In this document: positions 61,002-64,000 of the stretch, piece by piece | How the letters are laid out: each line of letters starts with the position of its first letter | How positions within the stretch are numbered: the first letter of the stretch is position 1 | Origin: G965267605 sp965267605 | GTDB lineage: Bacteria; Bacteroidota; Bacteroidia; Flavobacteriales_E; Vicingaceae | DNA: 64,000 nucleotides | NCBI GenBank assembly: GCA_965267605.1 | Contig: OZ254088.1 | Span: forward strand, 806,001 to 870,000 | Direction of reading: 5' to 3' | Position numbers and translations under genes: made by a program | The notes under the pieces: model-generated | Told to the model about the DNA's origin: nothing | Databases searched by the model: none | Seen by the model: the letters and a program-made list of their open reading frames with translations, nothing else

Positions 61002-62770
61002 GAGATAGCGTTATAAATGTTGTTATAGAGGTCTTTGTACTTTTCGAGGATGATCTTACGCTTGAGTTTTAGCGTTGGAGTTAGCTCCCCTGAGTCCACA
61101 GACCACTGATTACCAACTAGTTCAAATTTCTTTATTTTTTCGTACTTGGCAAACCCTTCGTTGTATTTTTCGATTTCCTCTGCGAAGCGTTCAACCACTT
61201 TTTCATTTTTCACAGCCTCTCCTTCAACGTACGGAATGCCTTTTCTGGAACACCATTCCTCAAGTATTGTGAAATCCGGTTGAATCAATGCAGCAGGATG
61301 CTTTTCACCTTCACCGATCACCATGATCTGTTCAATGAATCTTGACTCCTTGAATTTGTTTTCCATCATCTGCGGAGCAATGTATTTACCCCCCGAAGTC
61401 TTAAATATTTCCTTCTTACGATCGGTAATCTTCAGGAACCCATCTTCAAACTTGCCAATGTCGCCTGTGTGGAACCATCCTTCTGCATCAATAACCTCGG
61501 CCGTGAGATCAGGTCTTTTGTAGTATCCCATCATGATGTTGGGGCCCTTTGCCAGGATTTCTCCATCCTCAGCTATCTTGATCTCCACGTTCTCAATGGG
61601 TCTACCCACAGATCCGATCATCACACCGTCATTCTCCTCACAGTTTACCGCAAGCACAGGAGAGGTTTCCGTTAATCCGTAGCCTTCCATAACCGGGATG
61701 CCTGCAGCAAGAAACACCCTTGCAAGTCTGGGTTGTAGAGCAGCGGAACCTGAGGCAACAGCCTGGCAATTGCCGCCTAACGCTTCCCGCCACTTACTAA
61801 ATATGAGCTTATTCGCGATGCCCAGTTTCCAATTGTAGAAACCACCTAGATTCTTTCTGGGATCATACTGATCGCCCAACCTGAGTGCCCAAAAGAACAA
61901 TGCCTTCTTAATACCAGATAACTCTGATCCCTTGGCCACGATTTTATCATATACCTTTTCCAGCAATCTTGGAACTGCTGTAAACACTTGTGGCTTCACC
62001 TCCTTTAGGTTATCACCTATAGTGTCCATGTTTTCAGCGTAGTAAACGGAAACACCAGTGTAGATGTACAAATAGGTTACCATGCGCTCATACACGTGGC
62101 AAAGCGGTAGGAAGCTTAATGACTTACCATTTTCATTTACAGGAAGTCTTGGAATACATGCGATAACATTGCTCACAAGGTTGCGGTGAGACAGCATTAC
62201 ACCTTTTGGTTTGCCAGTTGTTCCGGAGGTATAGATGAGGGTGGCAAGTTCTTCCTCCTTTACGTTGGCCATCAGGGCTTCAACCCGGTCATTGGGTTTG
62301 TCTTTTCCAAGATCACATACTTCTGTCCAAAGCTTTTGACCAGGCAGCTGATCAAAAGTGTACACATGCCCAAGACTTGCTACCTGATCTTTAATGGAAA
62401 GGACCTTGTCTAAAATCTCCTGATCCGACAGAAAGACCATCTTGACCTCTGCATCATTCATGATGTAGGCGTAATCCTCTGCGGTAATGGTAGGGTAGAT
62501 GGGTACGTTGATCGCACCAACCTGAAGAATCGCAAGGTCTGTAATGTGCCACTCAGATCTGTTGTTGGCAATCATCGCCACTTTGTCTCCGGGTTGAATT
62601 CCAAGTTCGAGCAAGCCTCTCGACATAGCCGATGCGGTATCTATCATTTCCTGACACGAAAAGCTCTCCCACTTGCCATTCACCTTGGAGGTAAGGCAAT
62701 CTGGCTGCGGGTAGTTTTTCAGTTGATGATAGTGCAGATCAAATATTCTCGAAATTGCTCCGTGGTCCAT
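60998..62770 (-). CDS. long-chain acyl-CoA synthetase
   Basis: 590 residues, AMP-forming. Phosphate loop LIYTSGTTGKPKGVML, then FLPLCHVYERMVTYL, GYGLTETSPVLAVN, GWFHTGDIGKFEDG and the Lys of KITDRKKEIFKTSGGKYI. The long form with the VYERM and SGSAALQPRLARVF segments matches bacterial FadD15-type enzymes. Activates fatty acids for degradation or lipid synthesis. First gene of the pbpC-containing operon. Confidence 0.92.
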   Translation of the reverse strand: MDHGAISRIFDLHYHQLKNYPQPDCLTSKVNGKWESFSCQEMIDTASAMSRGLLELGIQPGDKVAMIANNRSEWHITDLAILQVGAINVPIYPTITAEDYAYIMNDAEVKMVFLSDQEILDKVLSIKDQVASLGHVYTFDQLPGQKLWTEVCDLGKDKPNDRVEALMANVKEEELATLIYTSGTTGKPKGVMLSHRNLVSNVIACIPRLPVNENGKSLSFLPLCHVYERMVTYLYIYTGVSVYYAENMDTIGDNLKEVKPQVFTAVPRLLEKVYDKIVAKGSELSGIKKALFFWALRLGDQYDPRKNLGGFYNWKLGIANKLIFSKWREALGGNCQAVASGSAALQPRLARVFLAAGIPVMEGYGLTETSPVLAVNCEENDGVMIGSVGRPIENVEIKIAEDGEILAKGPNIMMGYYKRPDLTAEVIDAEGWFHTGDIGKFEDGFLKITDRKKEIFKTSGGKYIAPQMMENKFKESRFIEQIMVIGEGEKHPAALIQPDFTILEEWCSRKGIPYVEGEAVKNEKVVERFAEEIEKYNEGFAKYEKIKKFELVGNQWSVDSGELTPTLKLKRKIILEKYKDLYNNIYNAIS

Positions 62771-62813
62771 TATTGCGGTCTCTTCTACATAAGAAAGATA
62801 GTATTTTTAGCGC

Positions 62814-63308
62814 ATGCAAGAGCGAATCCAGGAACTGATTGAACGGCTTGATTTGACCCCACATCCTGAAGGTGGTTGGTACAAAGAGACTTACAGATCA
62901 GAACTTTTGGTGGGCGGATCAGACGTTGAAACTGTATTTGGTGATCAGCGGAATGCGGCTACTTCCATTTACTTTCTTTTGGTTGAAGGAACGTTCTCCG
63001 CTTTTCACAAAATTCGAAGTGATGAGCAATGGCATTTTTATGAAGGGAGCCATGTCGAAATCCACGTAATTGATGGAAAAGGGGATCACCACGTCAATGT
63101 CCTTGGTCCACTTTCTGATGAGGCGGCACCCCAACTCCTTGTTAGGAGTGGAGATCTGTTCGGTTCACGTGTACTTTCAGGATATGCACTTGTGGGTTGT
63201 ACGGTTGCTCCGGGTTTTGATTTCAAGGATTTTGAAATGCCTTCACAGACCGAGTTGCTGGAAACATATCCTCACCACGAACAGGTCATAAAGGAACTAT
63301 CGCGTTAA
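62814..63308 (+). CDS. DUF985 cupin protein
   Basis: 164 residues. Cupin signature of the DUF985 family: LDLTPHPEGGWYKETYRS, AATSIYFLLVEGTFSAFHKI, DEQWHFYEGSHVEIHVID, SGYALVGCTVAPGFDFKDFEM. The His/Glu residues could bind a metal or sugar ligand; function not established. Divergent from the acyl-CoA synthetase and overlapping the convergent 63305 gene by 4 bp. Confidence 0.92.
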   Translation: MQERIQELIERLDLTPHPEGGWYKETYRSELLVGGSDVETVFGDQRNAATSIYFLLVEGTFSAFHKIRSDEQWHFYEGSHVEIHVIDGKGDHHVNVLGPLSDEAAPQLLVRSGDLFGSRVLSGYALVGCTVAPGFDFKDFEMPSQTELLETYPHHEQVIKELSR

Positions 63309-63997
63309 TTGATCTTCGCGGCCTGAACGTGCATCCAGTCGAAGTTTCGTTGTCTGCCCAGACTTACCCATCCCTCAGATTCCCAAATTTTCCACCAGGC
63401 TTCATATTCCTGCTTGGCGAAAGTGGCTTTATCACGCCCCCATTTCAATTGGTTGTTCTGAGGATCATAGTCCAGCGCAATACCCCAGGAGTGGGTAGAC
63501 CATTTCGTTCCTCCACGCATCTTCCTCACATTCAAACAACCACCTGTAATGTCAAGTCCGAGTCGTTTGATCTCTTCTTCGCCATAGTGTTTCAGAACTT
63601 TGGTAAGCACCTTGTGTAGGCTATCATGAACTTTTTCGTGGCATTGTAACCGTGTTACTTTCTGGCTCTTGTTCCATGAAAGTCTGTGTGTATATGGCAG
63701 CTGAATGTATACCTGGTTGGTTCCCACCTTTCCATAGTATTTCTCCAACTCTGCCTGTGTTTGCATTGGCCAGTCATTCGGATTCTTGTTGGGTATATCC
63801 TCAGGCCTCCAAACTGGGATGGTGCCACCGATCTCATCCAACGTTCTGTATGCTTCGTATGCTTGCAAGGTTTGCGGACCCCAATAACCATCCACCGGAC
63901 CAGCTTGGAGCTTCTTTTGGTTGCAAATGATCTGTATATATGCGATCAACTTTCGCTTTGGAGAGAAATCGGAAGGGATGCCCTTTACTTTTGCCAA
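63305..63997 (-). CDS. M15-type peptidase with peptidoglycan-binding region
   Basis: 230 residues, ATG 63997 three bases from the window edge; an upstream start outside cannot be excluded. The N-terminus resembles a PG_binding domain (AGPVDGYWGPQTLQAYEAYR). The C-terminal M15/VanY-like zinc site is seen in STHSWGIALDYDPQ (His and Asp) and DWMHVQAA (His), with GGCLNVRKMRGGTKW before it. No signal peptide. It resembles phage-type endolysins and L-Ala-D-Glu or D-Ala peptidases. Isolated, so a prophage remnant is possible but unsupported. Confidence 0.85.
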   Translation of the reverse strand: MAKVKGIPSDFSPKRKLIAYIQIICNQKKLQAGPVDGYWGPQTLQAYEAYRTLDEIGGTIPVWRPEDIPNKNPNDWPMQTQAELEKYYGKVGTNQVYIQLPYTHRLSWNKSQKVTRLQCHEKVHDSLHKVLTKVLKHYGEEEIKRLGLDITGGCLNVRKMRGGTKWSTHSWGIALDYDPQNNQLKWGRDKATFAKQEYEAWWKIWESEGWVSLGRQRNFDWMHVQAAKIN

Positions 63998-64000
63998 TGC

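Noticed and set aside
1..64000. tRNA genes, rRNA genes and CRISPR arrays
   Set aside because: No T-arm-like sequence other than that of tmRNA and no regularly spaced short repeats were found by eye.

Overview
The window is a chromosomal segment of a Bacteroidota bacterium, most likely from Flavobacteriales or a close relative. The evidence is type IX secretion (T9SS) type A and type B sorting domains on several secreted proteins, a PorT gene next to ubiE/menG, a TamL-type Omp85 lipoprotein, a short primary sigma factor, and many promoters matching the Bacteroidota consensus TTTG-N19-TAnnTTTG. No tRNA, rRNA or CRISPR array was seen. One tmRNA gene is present.

Region by region. 1-3.3 kb: a sensor kinase/response regulator pair (regulator cut by the window edge), divergent from a secreted charged protein whose promoter carries four helically phased TTAACC-like repeats. 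3.4-5.5 kb: small membrane and secreted proteins, including a TM2-domain lipoprotein and a DUF2752 protein. 5.5-8.4 kb: dispersed-repeat fragments, then a large secreted protein with a compositionally distinct C-terminus that overlaps a small gene, laid out like a polymorphic toxin and its immunity protein. 8.5-15.3 kb: a DNA phosphorothioation locus. dndC-dndD-dndE run forward and converge on a backward pair encoding a DndA-type cysteine desulfurase and a DUF262/DUF1524 (GmrSD/SspE-like) protein. No dndB or dndFGH is present. 15.5-16.9 kb: a Crp/Fnr-type regulator, an unknown 98-residue protein and a GIY-YIG protein. The two promoters there share an identical palindrome at identical spacing from identical -7 boxes. 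17-20.1 kb: a DUF2233 protein, small membrane, lipoprotein and zinc-ribbon proteins, a second GIY-YIG protein, and a structured dispersed repeat. 20.1-20.6 kb: tmRNA.

20.7-25.8 kb: a T9SS protein in which an ALK-type glycine-rich domain splits a HYR domain, a SulP transporter and an alanine/saccharopine dehydrogenase-like enzyme. 25.8-34.2 kb: housekeeping genes, mostly backward (rpe, rpoD, rpsO-pnp, accD, class I aldolase), with clear terminators between units. 34.3-42.5 kb: envelope genes (barrel proteins, polysaccharide deacetylase, TamL), an rRNA/tRNA methyltransferase, and the ubiE-porT-FAD oxidoreductase operon. 42.6-54.4 kb: surface-protein genes, namely a seven-PKD T9SS type B protein, a TPR/HTH membrane regulator, and two tandem PKD paralogues, each behind the same TGCAAC-N17-CATCT element. 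A third copy of that element lies upstream of a gene-free stretch ending in a terminator, a candidate small RNA. Heptose kinase-like and aminotransferase genes lie between. 54.8-64 kb: a DUF1573 protein, an S41 protease, an acyl-CoA synthetase/PBP1C/nuclease-like operon, a DUF985 cupin and an M15-type peptidase.

The most interesting content is the phosphorothioation island and its adjacent two-promoter Crp-type regulon, the candidate toxin/immunity pair just before it, and the shared ECF-like promoter elements.
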